From Bartonella massiliensis (GTDB lineage: Bacteria > Pseudomonadota > Alphaproteobacteria > Rhizobiales > Rhizobiaceae), in contig NZ_CABFVS010000024.1 in the NCBI RefSeq assembly GCF_902150025.1, forward strand, positions 1 to 64,000: a stretch of 64,000 nucleotides of DNA. The letters run 5' to 3'. The translations under genes were made by a program, and so were the position numbers. Positions 49,133 to 59,510 of the stretch are shown here, piece by piece. The notes beneath the pieces were generated by a model. That model ran no database searches. It saw only the letters and a program-made list of their open reading frames with translations, and was not told the DNA's origin. How positions within the stretch are numbered: the first letter of the stretch is position 1; each line of letters starts with the position of its first letter.

Positions 49133-50644
49133 ATGCCGGCAGTACAAGAAACGATACGCCAAGTCCGTGAAATAGATGTTGATCAATATAAATATGGCTT
49201 TGAAACGAAAATTAAAACGGATAAAGCGCCCAAAGGTTTGAATGAAGATATTATCAGATTTATTTCTGCTAAAAAAAATGAGCCTGAATGGATGCTAACA
49301 TGGCGCCTACAAGCTTATCGCCGTTGGCTGACAATGCAAGAGCCTCATTGGGCGCGTCTTGAGTATCCTAAAATTGATTTTCAGGAGCTTTATTATTATG
49401 CGGCTCCGAAAAATCATACAGGGCCCAAATCTTTGGACGAAGTGGATCCTGAATTATTAGCAACATACGAAAAACTTGGCATTCCCCTTAAAGAACAAGA
49501 GATTTTAGCAGGGGTAAGAAAACAGTCAGATCCCTCTATGTTTGATGACAGTGTATCTGCATCGGGGCAGGTGGCTGTTGATGCGGTTTTTGATTCTGTT
49601 TCTGTTGTGACAACATTTAAAAAAGAGCTGGCACGTGCTGGTGTAATTTTTTGCTCTATTTCAGAGGCTATTATTGAACATCCAGAGCTTATTAAGCAAT
49701 ATTTGGGAACTGTTGTACCAGTGGGGGATAACTATTATGCAGCCTTAAATGCAGCTGTCTTTACAGATGGCTCATTTGTTTATATTCCCAAAGGGGTTCG
49801 TTGTCCTATGGAGCTTTCAACTTATTTTAGGATTAATGAACGCAATACAGGGCAATTTGAGCGAACATTGATTATTGCCGCTGAAGATTCCTATGTTTCT
49901 TATCTTGAAGGGTGTACAGCCCCCCAACGTGATGAAAATCAACTTCATGCAGCTGTTGTTGAGCTTATTGCTCTTGAAAATGCAGAGATTAAATATTCTA
50001 CAGTACAAAATTGGTACCCTGGCGATAAAGATGGAAAGGGAGGTATTTATAATTTTGTGACGAAGCGTGGAGATTGTCGAGGGGACAACTCCAAAATTTC
50101 ATGGACACAAGTTGAGACCGGTTCCGCGATTACTTGGAAATATCCATCCTGTTTACTTCGCGGTGATAATGCGCGTGGAGAATTTTATTCCATTGCTGTT
50201 GCCAATGGGCATCAACAAATTGATTCCGGTACAAAAATGATTCATTTAGGAAAAAATACTTCCAGTCGTATTATTTCCAAAGGCATTTCTGCTGGCTTTT
50301 CAAATAATACTTATCGAGGAGAAGTCACAGCCCATCGAAAAGCACAGAATGCGCGTAACTTTACGCAATGTGATAGTTTGTTAATTGGGAATGATTGTGG
50401 GGCACATACAGTTCCTTATATTGAAGCAAAAAATGCAACAGCTCAGTTTGAACATGAAGCCACAACATCAAAAATTTCTGATGACCAACTTTTTTATGTT
50501 ATGCAGAGAGGAATTCCCGAAGAAGAAGCAATTGCATTAATTGTCAATGGTTTTGTAAAAGAAGTTATTCAAAAACTTCCCATGGAATTTGCTGTTGAAG
50601 CGCAAAAGCTTATTGGTATTAGCCTTGAAGGTAGTGTTGGATGA
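49133..50644 (+). CDS. sufB: Fe-S cluster assembly scaffold SufB
   Basis: 503 residues, SufB length. Diagnostic blocks are [20 protein letters not shown], the VPKGV-type [59 protein letters not shown] and the ISKGISAG...YRGEV beta-helix core. Conserved Cys residues lie in SYLEGCTAP and [14 protein letters not shown]. SufB, with SufC and SufD, forms the SufBC2D complex on which Fe-S clusters are built; sulfur arrives from the cysteine desulfurase. It is the second gene of the operon that runs to sufT. Confidence 0.96.
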   Translation: MPAVQETIRQVREIDVDQYKYGFETKIKTDKAPKGLNEDIIRFISAKKNEPEWMLTWRLQAYRRWLTMQEPHWARLEYPKIDFQELYYYAAPKNHTGPKSLDEVDPELLATYEKLGIPLKEQEILAGVRKQSDPSMFDDSVSASGQVAVDAVFDSVSVVTTFKKELARAGVIFCSISEAIIEHPELIKQYLGTVVPVGDNYYAALNAAVFTDGSFVYIPKGVRCPMELSTYFRINERNTGQFERTLIIAAEDSYVSYLEGCTAPQRDENQLHAAVVELIALENAEIKYSTVQNWYPGDKDGKGGIYNFVTKRGDCRGDNSKISWTQVETGSAITWKYPSCLLRGDNARGEFYSIAVANGHQQIDSGTKMIHLGKNTSSRIISKGISAGFSNNTYRGEVTAHRKAQNARNFTQCDSLLIGNDCGAHTVPYIEAKNATAQFEHEATTSKISDDQLFYVMQRGIPEEEAIALIVNGFVKEVIQKLPMEFAVEAQKLIGISLEGSVG

Positions 50645-50780
50645 TTTTATTTAATAAGATAAATAGAAGACTTGATGCAAAAAGGCTGTAACAATAGAAA
50701 ATAATGTAAAAAAGTGACTTCTATGGCGATTACCAAAAGAAGCTGTATGCTAAAGCATACGCATTGATATCTGAAAAAAA

Positions 50781-50816
50781 ACAGCCAGAATAGGATTTAC
50801 AGCCAGAACAGGATTT
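50781..50816 (+). repeat. 18-bp tandem duplication in the sufC leader
   Basis: acagccagaataggattt (50781-50798) is followed by acagccagaacaggattt (50799-50816), one mismatch in 18. Each copy contains an AGGAT Shine-Dalgarno-like core. The second copy sits just before the sufC ATG (50818), so the ribosome binding site itself has been duplicated. Confidence 0.85.
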
Positions 50817-50817
50817 A

Positions 50818-51576
50818 ATGATGTTAGAGATAAAAAATTTGCACGCCCGTATTGCAGGGACGGATACAGAAGTTATTCGTGGTTTAAACCTGACAGTTCA
50901 AGATGGAGAAGTTGCTGCGATCATGGGGCAAAATGGTGCTGGAAAATCAACTTTGTCTTATTTGCTTGCTGGTCGTGATGATTATGAAGTAACACAAGGT
51001 GATATTCTCTATAATGGACAATCACTTTTAGAGCTGGATCCAGCAGAACGTGCGGCATATGGTATTTTTCTTGCATTTCAATATCCAATGGAAATACCAG
51101 GGGTAGCAACGATGGAATTTTTAAAAGTCGCGATGAATTCTCAGCGCAAAGCACGTGGTGATGAAGAGCTTAAAGTTCCTGAATTTATAAGATATGTTAA
51201 AGATGTTTCAGCCAAGCTTGAAATAGATATGGACATGCTAAAACGTCCATTAAATGTAGGTTTCTCAGGGGGAGAAAAAAAACGTGCTGAAATTTTACAA
51301 ATGGCACTTCTTGAACCTAAACTTTGTATTTTAGATGAAACGGATTCTGGTTTAGATATTGACGCATTAAAAATTGTTGCAGATGGTGTTAATAAACTTA
51401 AAGATTCCAATCGTTCATTTTTGGTGATTACCCATTATCAACGGCTACTTAATTATATTATTCCTGATACGGTACATGTTCTCCATAAAGGACGAATTAT
51501 CAAAAGCGGAGACAAATCCTTAGCGCTTTATTTAGAGCAAAATGGGTATGCTGATCTTATCAGAGAAGCAGTTTAA
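50818..51576 (+). CDS. sufC: SUF system ATPase SufC
   Basis: 252 residues, an ABC-type ATPase without membrane domains. It has Walker A GQNGAGKST, the Q-loop AFQYPMEIPG, signature FSGGEKKR, Walker B LCILDETDSGLDID and switch His LVITHYQRL. SufC binds SufB and SufD, and ATP binding reshapes the complex for cluster assembly. ATG codons occur at both 50818 and 50821. The 18-bp duplication described separately supplies two possible Shine-Dalgarno cores. It is 174 bp after sufB and ten bases before sufD. Confidence 0.96.
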   Translation: MMLEIKNLHARIAGTDTEVIRGLNLTVQDGEVAAIMGQNGAGKSTLSYLLAGRDDYEVTQGDILYNGQSLLELDPAERAAYGIFLAFQYPMEIPGVATMEFLKVAMNSQRKARGDEELKVPEFIRYVKDVSAKLEIDMDMLKRPLNVGFSGGEKKRAEILQMALLEPKLCILDETDSGLDIDALKIVADGVNKLKDSNRSFLVITHYQRLLNYIIPDTVHVLHKGRIIKSGDKSLALYLEQNGYADLIREAV

Positions 51577-51587
51577 GGTTATTGAAT

Positions 51588-52850
51588 ATGAATGCACAGC
51601 AAAAATTGTTAGCGGTTGAAGAAGATATTATCAGTAATTTTAATCAGTATATCAATGAGTTACCGGGTGATAAAGTCGTGTGTGAAATTCGCAAAAAAGC
51701 TCTTGAGAAGTTTCAAGCGGCACGTCTTCCTTCCCGTAAAATCGAAAATTGGCATTATACTAATTTGCGCACGTTACTGAAATCTGTAAGCAATTTTTCA
51801 AAAGATCAAGACAATCAATCGGTCGATGCATTACTTTCAAAAAGCGCTGTTTTTTCCATGAACAATGGAAAAGTAGCGACACAGTCAAAGGTTGACGAGA
51901 TTACAGTAAAATGCCTTTCAGAGGCATTAGAAGATAATTCTGTAAAGATAGATCAAAATATTTCTGATGAAGATTTTATTGGGCAATTAAATACAGCTTT
52001 TGTTACAGATGGTTGGCTTTTTCACATTCCGGAAAATACAAAATTAAATACTCCCATTGAATTACAAAATATACAAATGGGAGGACAATCTCATACTTTT
52101 TCAGACATAAAAGTTGATAAAAATAATCAAGTTATGTTTGTTGAACGTCAGGTTGGTAATGATCAAGATACTTTTGTCAGTTCAGTATTTTCATTAAATA
52201 TTGCTGCTCATAGTGAGGTTACGTGGATTCTGATTCGCAATCGTGGCTTTAATTCTACGCAATTTGGCCGCTTGCGTGCTATTCTTGCTCAAGGAGCGAA
52301 GTTATCACTTTATGTCATTAACATAGGGAGTCAACTCAATCGTCAGGAAGTCGATATTGAGTTACAGGGGGAGAAATCTGATTTTCAATTACGTGTTATA
52401 AATTTATTATCAGGACAAACACATAGTGATCTTACAATGACTGTTCGTCACGTAGAAGAAAAATCAACGTCAACAGAAATTATACGCAACGTGGTTACAG
52501 ATAAAGCTGTTGGTGTTTTTCAAGGCATCATACGTGTTGCTCAAAAAGCGCAAAAAACAGATGCACGCATGGCCTGTAATAGCCTTATTCTTTCAGATGA
52601 TGCTGAATTTAATGCAAAGCCTGAGCTGGAGATTTTTGCTGATGATGTTGCCTGTGGTCATGGTGCAACAGTTGCGAATATTAATCATGATTATCTTTTT
52701 TATCTCATGGCGCGCGGTATCCCCTTTAAAACGGCGCGTGCACTTTTGATTAAAGGATTTATTGCTGAACTCATTGATGACATCAAGCAAGATAATATCC
52801 AAACTGTTTTGGAGAATATCATTGGTCAATGGCTTGAAAAAAATGTTTAA
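51588..52850 (+). CDS. sufD: Fe-S cluster assembly protein SufD
   Basis: About 420 residues from ATG 51588; TTG 51582 is in frame but less likely. The N-terminal helical part includes LPSRKIENWHYTNLRTLLK, which is typical of SufD. The C-terminal beta-helix resembles SufB, with VGVFQGIIRVAQKAQKTDAR, DAEFNAKPELEIFADDVACG and the His in GHGATVANINHDYLFYL. SufD pairs with SufB and SufC2 and helps iron entry. It lies between sufC and sufS in a tight operon. Confidence 0.95.
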   Translation: MNAQQKLLAVEEDIISNFNQYINELPGDKVVCEIRKKALEKFQAARLPSRKIENWHYTNLRTLLKSVSNFSKDQDNQSVDALLSKSAVFSMNNGKVATQSKVDEITVKCLSEALEDNSVKIDQNISDEDFIGQLNTAFVTDGWLFHIPENTKLNTPIELQNIQMGGQSHTFSDIKVDKNNQVMFVERQVGNDQDTFVSSVFSLNIAAHSEVTWILIRNRGFNSTQFGRLRAILAQGAKLSLYVINIGSQLNRQEVDIELQGEKSDFQLRVINLLSGQTHSDLTMTVRHVEEKSTSTEIIRNVVTDKAVGVFQGIIRVAQKAQKTDARMACNSLILSDDAEFNAKPELEIFADDVACGHGATVANINHDYLFYLMARGIPFKTARALLIKGFIAELIDDIKQDNIQTVLENIIGQWLEKNV

Positions 52851-52860
52851 GAGAGAAAAA

Positions 52861-54105
52861 ATGGAAAATAACGTACAAACATTTAATTATAATGTTGAAG
52901 AAATTCGGCGTGATTTTCCTCTTTTACACCATAAAGTTTATGGAAAACGATTAGCATATCTCGATAGTGGTGCTTCTGCTCAAAAACCGCAGTCAGTACT
53001 CAATGCAATGAATCATTATTATCACTATAATTATGCTAATGTACATAGGGGAATGTATTTTTTGGCTAATACAGCAACACAGTTGTATGAAAATGCTCGT
53101 GAAACTGTTCGTATTTTTTTAAATGCGCAAAAAGCTGAGGAAATTGTTTTTACGAAAAATGCAACAGAAGCGATTAATACGGTTGCTTATGGTTGGGCGA
53201 TGCCTAAACTCAAGGAAGGTGATGAGATTATTCTAACGATCATGGAACATCATTCCAATATTATTCCTTGGCATTTTCTGCGTGAACAAAAAAGTGTAAA
53301 ACTTGTTTTTGTGCCCGTTGATGAAAATGGTGTTCTGCATATTGAAGATTTCCAAAAAGCTTTAAGTGAAAAAACGCGCCTTGTTGCTATAACGCATATG
53401 TCCAATATATTAGGAACGGTGCCCCCTGTTAAAGAGATGATTAAGCGAGCTCATCAAAATTCTATTCCTGTTCTTGTTGATGGTTCTCAAGGAGCCATAC
53501 ATTTAACTGTTGATGTGCAAGATCTCGATTGTGATTGGTATGTTTTTACAGGACATAAACTTTATGGTCCCACCGGTATAGGTGTTCTTTATGGTAAGGA
53601 ACATCGGTTAGAAGAAATGCGTCCTTTTCAAGGAGGAGGGGAAATGATTGAGGAGGTAACAACCGATAAGGTTCTTTATAATGCTCCTCCTTACCGTTTT
53701 GAAGCCGGAACGCCTCCTATTGTTGAAGCTATTGGATTAGCAGCAGCTATTGATTATATACAAGAGAAAGGTCGTAGTGCAATTCATGCCCATGAAATGT
53801 CCCTTTCAGCTTATGCGCATGAAAAACTGAAAACGGTTGAGTTATTGCGTATTTATGGTCACTCTCCCAATAAAGGCGCTATTATATCATTTGCAATTGA
53901 AGGAGTTCATGCCCATGATATCGCTATGTTTATTGATAGAAAAGGGGTTGCAATACGTGCGGGAACGCATTGTGCACAGCCTTTATTACAGCGCTTTGGT
54001 CTAACATCTATTTGTCGTGCATCGTTAGCCATGTATAACACTCAAGAAGATGTCGATCAATTAGTCGAAGCATTAAGAGAAACAAGGACATTTTTTAATG
54101 GCTGA
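52861..54105 (+). CDS. sufS: Cysteine desulfurase SufS
   Basis: 414 residues from ATG 52861, which lies ten bases past the sufD stop with agagagaaaa upstream. The open frame extends further 5' but that part reads as sufD in another frame. The PLP Lys is in VFTGHKLYGPTGIGVLYG, and the catalytic Cys is in IRAGTHCAQPLLQRFG, the short-loop type II (SufS) arrangement. It donates sulfur to SufB, usually helped by SufE, which is not in this window. It overlaps sufT by eight bases. Confidence 0.95.
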   Translation: MENNVQTFNYNVEEIRRDFPLLHHKVYGKRLAYLDSGASAQKPQSVLNAMNHYYHYNYANVHRGMYFLANTATQLYENARETVRIFLNAQKAEEIVFTKNATEAINTVAYGWAMPKLKEGDEIILTIMEHHSNIIPWHFLREQKSVKLVFVPVDENGVLHIEDFQKALSEKTRLVAITHMSNILGTVPPVKEMIKRAHQNSIPVLVDGSQGAIHLTVDVQDLDCDWYVFTGHKLYGPTGIGVLYGKEHRLEEMRPFQGGGEMIEEVTTDKVLYNAPPYRFEAGTPPIVEAIGLAAAIDYIQEKGRSAIHAHEMSLSAYAHEKLKTVELLRIYGHSPNKGAIISFAIEGVHAHDIAMFIDRKGVAIRAGTHCAQPLLQRFGLTSICRASLAMYNTQEDVDQLVEALRETRTFFNG

Positions 54106-54499
54106 GTTAATAGAAGAGCATCATTCTACAGAATCTGTTGAAACTGTAAGTGAAAATGAAAAATCTTACGTGTCAGCAATCCCAGCAGACGAAATTGATC
54201 GTATGACGAATGATATTATTGCTGCTCTTAAAACAGTTTATGATCCAGAGATTCCTGCTGATATTTATGAGTTAGGACTGATTTATCGTATTGATATTGA
54301 AGACGATCGTTCAGTAAAAATCGAAATGACTCTTACAGCACCGGGCTGTCCTGTTGCGGGTGAAATGCCAGGATGGGTAGAAAATGCTGTCAGTGCAGTT
54401 GAAGGGGTTTCGCATGTTGAAGTTACTATGACTTTTGATCCACCATGGACACCTGAGTGTATGTCAGAAGAAGCGCAAATTGCTGTCGGATGGTACTAA
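54098..54499 (+). CDS. sufT: SufT-like DUF59 (MIP18 family) protein
   Basis: 133 residues. A roughly 35-residue acidic leader is followed by the DUF59 domain, with DPEIPADIYELGLIY, the ligand region MTLTAPGCPVAGEMP and FDPPWTPECMSEEAQIAVGWY. SufT proteins help Fe-S cluster maturation or delivery and usually sit at the end of SUF operons. ATG 54098 overlaps the sufS stop. The A-type carrier gene sufA commonly next in relatives is absent; a decayed restriction-modification locus begins 57 bases later. Confidence 0.93.
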   Translation: MAELIEEHHSTESVETVSENEKSYVSAIPADEIDRMTNDIIAALKTVYDPEIPADIYELGLIYRIDIEDDRSVKIEMTLTAPGCPVAGEMPGWVENAVSAVEGVSHVEVTMTFDPPWTPECMSEEAQIAVGWY

Positions 54500-54556
54500 C
54501 AAGACTGTTCGTGAATACATCGTTTTTCACAAACAGTTAGATTTAAAAGCGGTCAC

Positions 54557-56185
54557 ATGCGTTATAATAAACCAAAATTAGAACTTAATTGGATTGGAAA
54601 AGAAAAACGCCCCAAATTAAAATCGCGTATCTTATTAGAAGATCTTGAAAAATCTTATTATGCTTCGCATCAAATATCATCTCAGGATATTTTTGATAAT
54701 AAACTTGTTTTTGGTGATAATTTGCTCGCACTCAGAGTACTGGAGCAAGAATATAGGGGGAAAGTAAAATGCATCTATATCGATCCACCTTATAATACAG
54801 GCAATGCTTTTGAGCATTAAAGATGGCTTGGAACATTCCATATGGCTCAGCCTTATGAGAGATAGGCTAGAATTGTTATATCATTTGCTTGCAGATGATG
54901 GCAGTATCTGGATATCAATAGATGATGATGAACAAGCCTATCTGAAAGTGATGATGGATGAAATTTTTGGTCGCCAAAATTTCATCAACAATATTATTTG
55001 GCAAAAGAAATATGCCCCACAAAATGATACAAAATGGTTTTCTGATAACCATGATTTTATAATGGTTTATGCCAAAGACAAAACGATTTGGCGTCCTCAC
55101 TTACTTCCTCGTTCAAGCGATATGGATGCCCGTTATAAAAAACCTGATAATGATTCGCGTGGTCCTTGGAAATCTGGAGACTTATCCGTAAAAAGAGTAA
55201 CTCCTAAGGATATTTATGAAATCACCACACCTTCTGGACGAAAAGTAATGCCTCCTCATGGCAGAAGTTGGGCTGTGAGTGAAAAAAAATTCTCTGAATT
55301 ATTGAAAGATAATCGCATTTGGTTTGGTCCAATTGGGAGCAACATTCCCTCATTAAAGCGTTTTTTATCAGAAGTAACAAATGGTATGATTTCAATGACC
55401 ATTTGGTCCTATACGGAAGTAGGGCACAATCAAGATGCCAAAAGAGAAGTCAAAGCCTTTAATTCTGATCATGTTTTTACACCCCCAAAACCTGAGCGAT
55501 TGATAGAACGCATCATTCAACTCGCAAGTAAGCCCGGTGTCTTATCCTGGAATTCCTTTGCAGGTTTTGGCACGACCGGTGCTGTTGCTCATAAAATGGG
55601 ACGCAAGTGGATTATGATTGAACTTGGTGAACATTGTCATACCCATATTATCCCTCGTTTAAAACAAGTGATTGATGGAACGGATCAAGGGGGAATTTCC
55701 AAAAATGTCAATTGGCAAGGTGGTGGTGGATTTCGTTATTATCGCCTTGCACCGTCTCTATTGTAAAAAGATCCATGAGGACAATGGATTATTAGTCGCC
55801 AATATAATGCGGCGATGCTGTCAGAAGCAATGTGTAAACATATGAGATTTATCTATGCGCCGGATGAAAATCATTATTGGATGCAAGGATATTCCACGGC
55901 AACAGATTATATTTATGTAACAACCAGCGCTATCACTCATGAACGACTGCGTATTATAAGCGAAGAGGTAGGTTCTCATCGTACATTGCTGATTTGTTGT
56001 ACCGTCTTTGATACAAAATCAGCATTCTTTGAAAATTTAACAACTAACTAAAATTCCTTGTGCAGTATTAGAAAGGAAGGGATGATTACAGTTTAAATAT
56101 CGCCAATCTTGAATCAATGATTGTGGTAAAAGAAGGAAACAAAGATAAAGATAATGCGCAAGCAGAATTAGATCTATTTGAATAA
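54557..56185 (+). pseudogene. Type III restriction-modification adenine methyltransferase (mod), decayed
   Basis: The reading starts at ATG 54557 and reaches the methyltransferase motif DPPYNTGNAFEH, then breaks at 54810-54820 and resumes as KDGLEHSIWLSLMRDRLELL. It continues through DDGSIWISIDDDEQAYLKVM and the AdoMet motif FAGFGTTGAVAHKMGRK. Further lesions are in-frame stops (TAA 55764-55766 and TGA 55776-55778, before GQWIISRQYNAAMLSEA) and a frameshift near 56080 before DDYSLNIANLES. The ancestral stop is TAA 56183-56185. The order of motifs (DPPY before FxGxG) is the beta class, and the following res remnant shows a type III system. With four lesions it is not functional. Confidence 0.9.
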
Positions 56186-56190
56186 TATAT

Positions 56191-56786
56191 AAAAATCAGC
56201 ATAAACTTAATAAATTTATTGTTGCACAATTAAGAGAACATCAATGGGAAACAGAAACGGATTATGAGGTCAAAGTGACACGAGGTTTTACAACTTTAGC
56301 ACTTATCCATTATGTGTTGCCGCAAGGGACATCTCCTGTTGATTTTCGCAGTATTCCTGCCATTAAAAGCAATATTTAAAAACTTGTATTTAGCAGTTTT
56401 AGAAAATGCTGTTATCCTTTGCAAAAGTTTGATTCAGTAGAAGGAAAATTACGATTTTCTCAAATATTAGAGGATGATGCACAAGTATTGAAATGGATGA
56501 AACCCACTCGAGTTTTTTTTAATAGAATATGATAAAGGCTCAATTTATGAAAATGCAAAATATCTTTGTGAGCTTAAAAAAACTCTGAAGTGCAAAACAC
56601 TATTGTTAAAAAAAACGAGAGGAAGCAGTTCAATGGTGTTGTCATGCAACGCATTATACAGCTACTTATGGCGGTAAAAAATGGCATTATGTGCTTATAC
56701 CTCATGATGCTATTCAAGCAAGTAGGAGTTTTGAAGGTTTATGCACAAAGTTTACTCTTTCAGAATCTATAATTGAGGATTCATAA
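56191..56786 (+). pseudogene. C-terminal remnant of type III restriction endonuclease (res)
   Basis: Fragments in two frames match the end of Res subunits: VTRGFTTLALIHYVLPQGTS, VDFRSIPAIKSNI, FSSFRKCCYPLQKFDS, RFSQILEDDAQVLKWMKPTR, EYDKGSIYENAKYLCELKK and, last, EEAVQWCCHATHYTATYGGK with YVLIPHDAIQASRSFEGL, ending at TAA 56786. The helicase motor domain expected upstream is missing altogether, so most of the gene was deleted. It lies six bases after mod, the usual mod-res order. Confidence 0.85.
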
Positions 56787-57222
56787 CTTTTCGTTTCAAA
56801 AATAAAATATATAAGTTTTTTTACTTGACGTATGCGAGGCATAATAAAGTGTTTAAATATTATTTTTAATTTTGCGTGCTATTGCACCATTAATTTAAAA
56901 TATTAGGGATCGCTTAAATTATAAAATTATTTTTTATAAGTACATGAAAATAAAATGAAAAATTTATAAAAGCGTTATACTAGATTATGCTTTTTTATAA
57001 ATCTTACGGTTCATTAACAGTTTTTGATGAAAATACAATATTATTTTCTTTATATGAAAACAATCCTTGAGATTATACTTATAAATTTAGAAAAAATATT
57101 TAATTTTATTGAGTAATCTCAAAAATATGCTTTTTTCAAAAAACTTAAACAGTTTAGTTTTTTTCTTTTAAAGAATCTGAATAGAGTGGAATATTTAGAG
57201 GTTAAAGGAATTAATTTTATAT
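56787..57222. other. Gap between res and HrgA remnants
   Basis: About 435 bp of strongly AT-rich DNA without a recognised gene. It may carry the promoter of the HrgA-type gene; a purine-rich gttaaagga lies before its ATG. Confidence 0.35.
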
Positions 57223-58095
57223 ATGACTTTGAATTTAACAAATACTGTTTTTAATTTTTTAAAGAAAAACCCGTCAAAAAAATTTACAGCGCGAGAAATT
57301 GCGCAATGGATATTTGAAAATTATCCAGAATAATGCCGCCAAAAACAGAAATGTTCAACGGCAACAATCACTCCCCTTAAGAATGATGCCGCTCTTATTC
57401 AGCAGATTGTCGCTGAAATAGGATCTAAGCGACCTCAGTTATAAAGGCGTTATACAGAAATTAAAACCACTGAAGGACGACCACGGCAATATTATTTTAC
57501 AAAACAAACAGATAGTGCTGAAATTGATGCAGCAAAGGATAATGCAGAGAATAGAGCAGAAAATGGTTCTGTTAAAGAGCATGATCTTTATCTATTATTA
57601 TCTAAATTTTTAGATACAAGATTTAAGCAAAGAATGGAATCGTGAAATCAAAGACTGCGTTTTGCAATATTTTGATAAAAAGACGAAGCTTTGGTCTCTT
57701 GACGTCAAAATTCTCATCAATCGTTCAAATTTACGAAAGGCATTTTTTCAAACAGTGAGCAATTCTTCATGGGCTAATTTTAGTTATTTGGTTGCGAGTG
57801 AAATTGAAGGTGTAATACATTAAAAGAGCTTCGGATGCTTTCAAGCTTGCATGGAATTGGATTTATAAGACTCGACAAGGAAAACGCTTCCGAGAGTGAG
57901 ATCATAATTCCAGCTAAAGAACGCAGTGATATTGATTGGGATACTGCTAATAGATTAGTGGAGGAAAACAAAGGCTTTCTTCATTATATTAAGCTCATTC
58001 GTCAATTTTATCAAACTGGCGAGATGCGTTTATCCGATTGGGATCATATGGAGCCGAGCCATGAAGGGTATTTGAAAAAAGGCTCTATTGTTTAA
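57223..58095 (+). pseudogene. HrgA-type (COG2958) restriction-linked protein, decayed
   Basis: ATG 57223 opens NTVFNFLKKNPSKKFTAREI, a helix-turn-helix-like start, then a stop after WIFENYPE. The same frame continues with CRQKQKCSTATITPLKNDAA and, past another stop, RRYTEIKTTEGRPRQYYFTK. After an apparent internal deletion near 57600, shifted frames give LRMLSSLHGIGFIRLDKENA and IIPAKERSDIDWDTANRLVE, ending QFYQTGEMRLSDWDHMEPSH. I recognise the pattern of HrgA-like proteins, which often accompany restriction-modification genes. Stops, a frameshift and a deletion mean it is inactive. Confidence 0.7.
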
Positions 58096-58609
58096 AAGCT
58101 CTTTGTTCAGAGTGATAAAAAATTACAATCACTGTTTTATTTGACTGATTATATTGATGTATAATGATAACGAGTTTTTTTAATTTAAATGAGAGATTAG
58201 AATATTGTAGCATTCAATCGTTTCAAGCTATCTTATGGAGAGGCGAATAAAATTTTGTTTTAGACCTGCTCTATTTTGTGCATGAGGCGTGATTTCATGA
58301 GATGCTCGATTTAATGATTATAACTCATCACAAATTTGCTATTGTAAAAAGTGAAATCCAATCTTTGTTACTTTATTTACTCAAACATTGCAAATATTTC
58401 TTGCTCATATCAAGAAACCTTCTTACGGAGAATTTATATTTGTACCTTCTTAGTTCCGATTGTTGCTCGTTTTGATTATTGTTAAAAGAAATATCAATTT
58501 TATAAAATATTCCCATCGTTTATTAATCTCTTGAAGTGGATTTAAAAAATAAGTTTCTCTCACATCTTATGATAAAGAGAGTGTATATGATACCGTTTAC
58601 CATAATAAT
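58096..58609. other. Intergenic region, nothing recognised
   Basis: About 510 bp of AT-rich sequence between the HrgA remnant and sodC. No open frame or RNA gene is evident. Confidence 0.4.
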
Positions 58610-59134
58610 TTATTCAATAATACCGCACGCCAGACGTGCACCACCTCCGCCAAGCGGTAATGGTTTATCTGATTGATTATCACCTCCTAAATGAATTATT
58701 AATGAGTGCCCTGTAACTTCAGAAATTTTCTTCAATCGTGGAGCAAGAAGGCTCATCGTGGCATTCCCTTGCTTATCAACATAAAGTGCTGGTAAATCAC
58801 CAAGATGACCATCGACATTATAAGGTCCTAAATGTTTTCCGGTATGTTCAGGATCATAATGTCCACCTGCGCCTCCACCAATTATGCCTTCTTTTGTATC
58901 ACATGAAGGATTTATATGTATATGAAAACCATGCAGCCCTTCTGGTAAAGTCGATAAATGAGGGATGAAAACCAAACCATATGTATTTTCTTCAATTCTA
59001 ACACTACCAATAGCCTTTTTGGAATTATTATCTTCTAGTTTGTAAATATTTACTGTTGTTGATAGTGCTAAGGCAGAGTTTTTATAGTTTAAAAATACTG
59101 TAAAAGCTAATAGTGATAGTAGTATTCTATTCAT
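58610..59134 (-). CDS. sodC: Periplasmic Cu,Zn superoxide dismutase
   Basis: 174 residues with a Sec signal peptide (residues 1-23, ALALSTT region). Copper and zinc ligands are visible in GLHGFHIHINPSCD, GGHYDPEHTGKHLGPYNVDGH and SLIIHLGGDNQSD. The Cys of PSCD and the Cys of GGARLACGII can form the conserved disulfide. It converts superoxide to H2O2 and oxygen in the periplasm, protecting against the host oxidative burst. Bordered by decayed DNA on one side and two small envelope genes beyond 59.5 kb on the other. Confidence 0.95.
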   Translation of the reverse strand: MNRILLSLLAFTVFLNYKNSALALSTTVNIYKLEDNNSKKAIGSVRIEENTYGLVFIPHLSTLPEGLHGFHIHINPSCDTKEGIIGGGAGGHYDPEHTGKHLGPYNVDGHLGDLPALYVDKQGNATMSLLAPRLKKISEVTGHSLIIHLGGDNQSDKPLPLGGGGARLACGIIE

Positions 59135-59510
59135 AAAATGCCTTATTTAAATAATATAAAAATATATATAATTTTACTTAAGTGAAATTTTCTAAAAACT
59201 AATAAAAAATATTAGTAACTATAAAAAATAAATAATTTAAACTTTATAAAATTAAAATATACGTTTTATTTTACATTTATATTTAATTAAAAATATTTTA
59301 TGGAGAGATAACTATATCTCATCTACATTTTTTCAAGAGATGCGTTGCAAAAAAATCTATTTTTTTGAGATATAATCAAAACTTAAGTAAGAACTTGAAT
59401 AAGTTAGCGATGATTTTATTTATAATATGATGAGTCTTTCATCAAAAAACTGCATATATAATTGGTTGATAATTTTAATTTTTGTTCATAGAAAAAATGA
59501 CGAAAACTTT
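59135..59510. other. AT-rich gap upstream of sodC
   Basis: About 375 bp with very low GC. It should include the sodC promoter. No gene is seen. Confidence 0.35.

Noticed and set aside
52762-52860. N-terminal extension of sufS
   Set aside because: The extra 33 codons are sufD read in another frame; the ATG at 52861 gives the standard SufS N-terminus.
54506-54539. Imperfect inverted repeat after sufT as an operon terminator
   Set aside because: The stem has a mismatch and is not followed by a T run; it could be structure but not a convincing intrinsic terminator.
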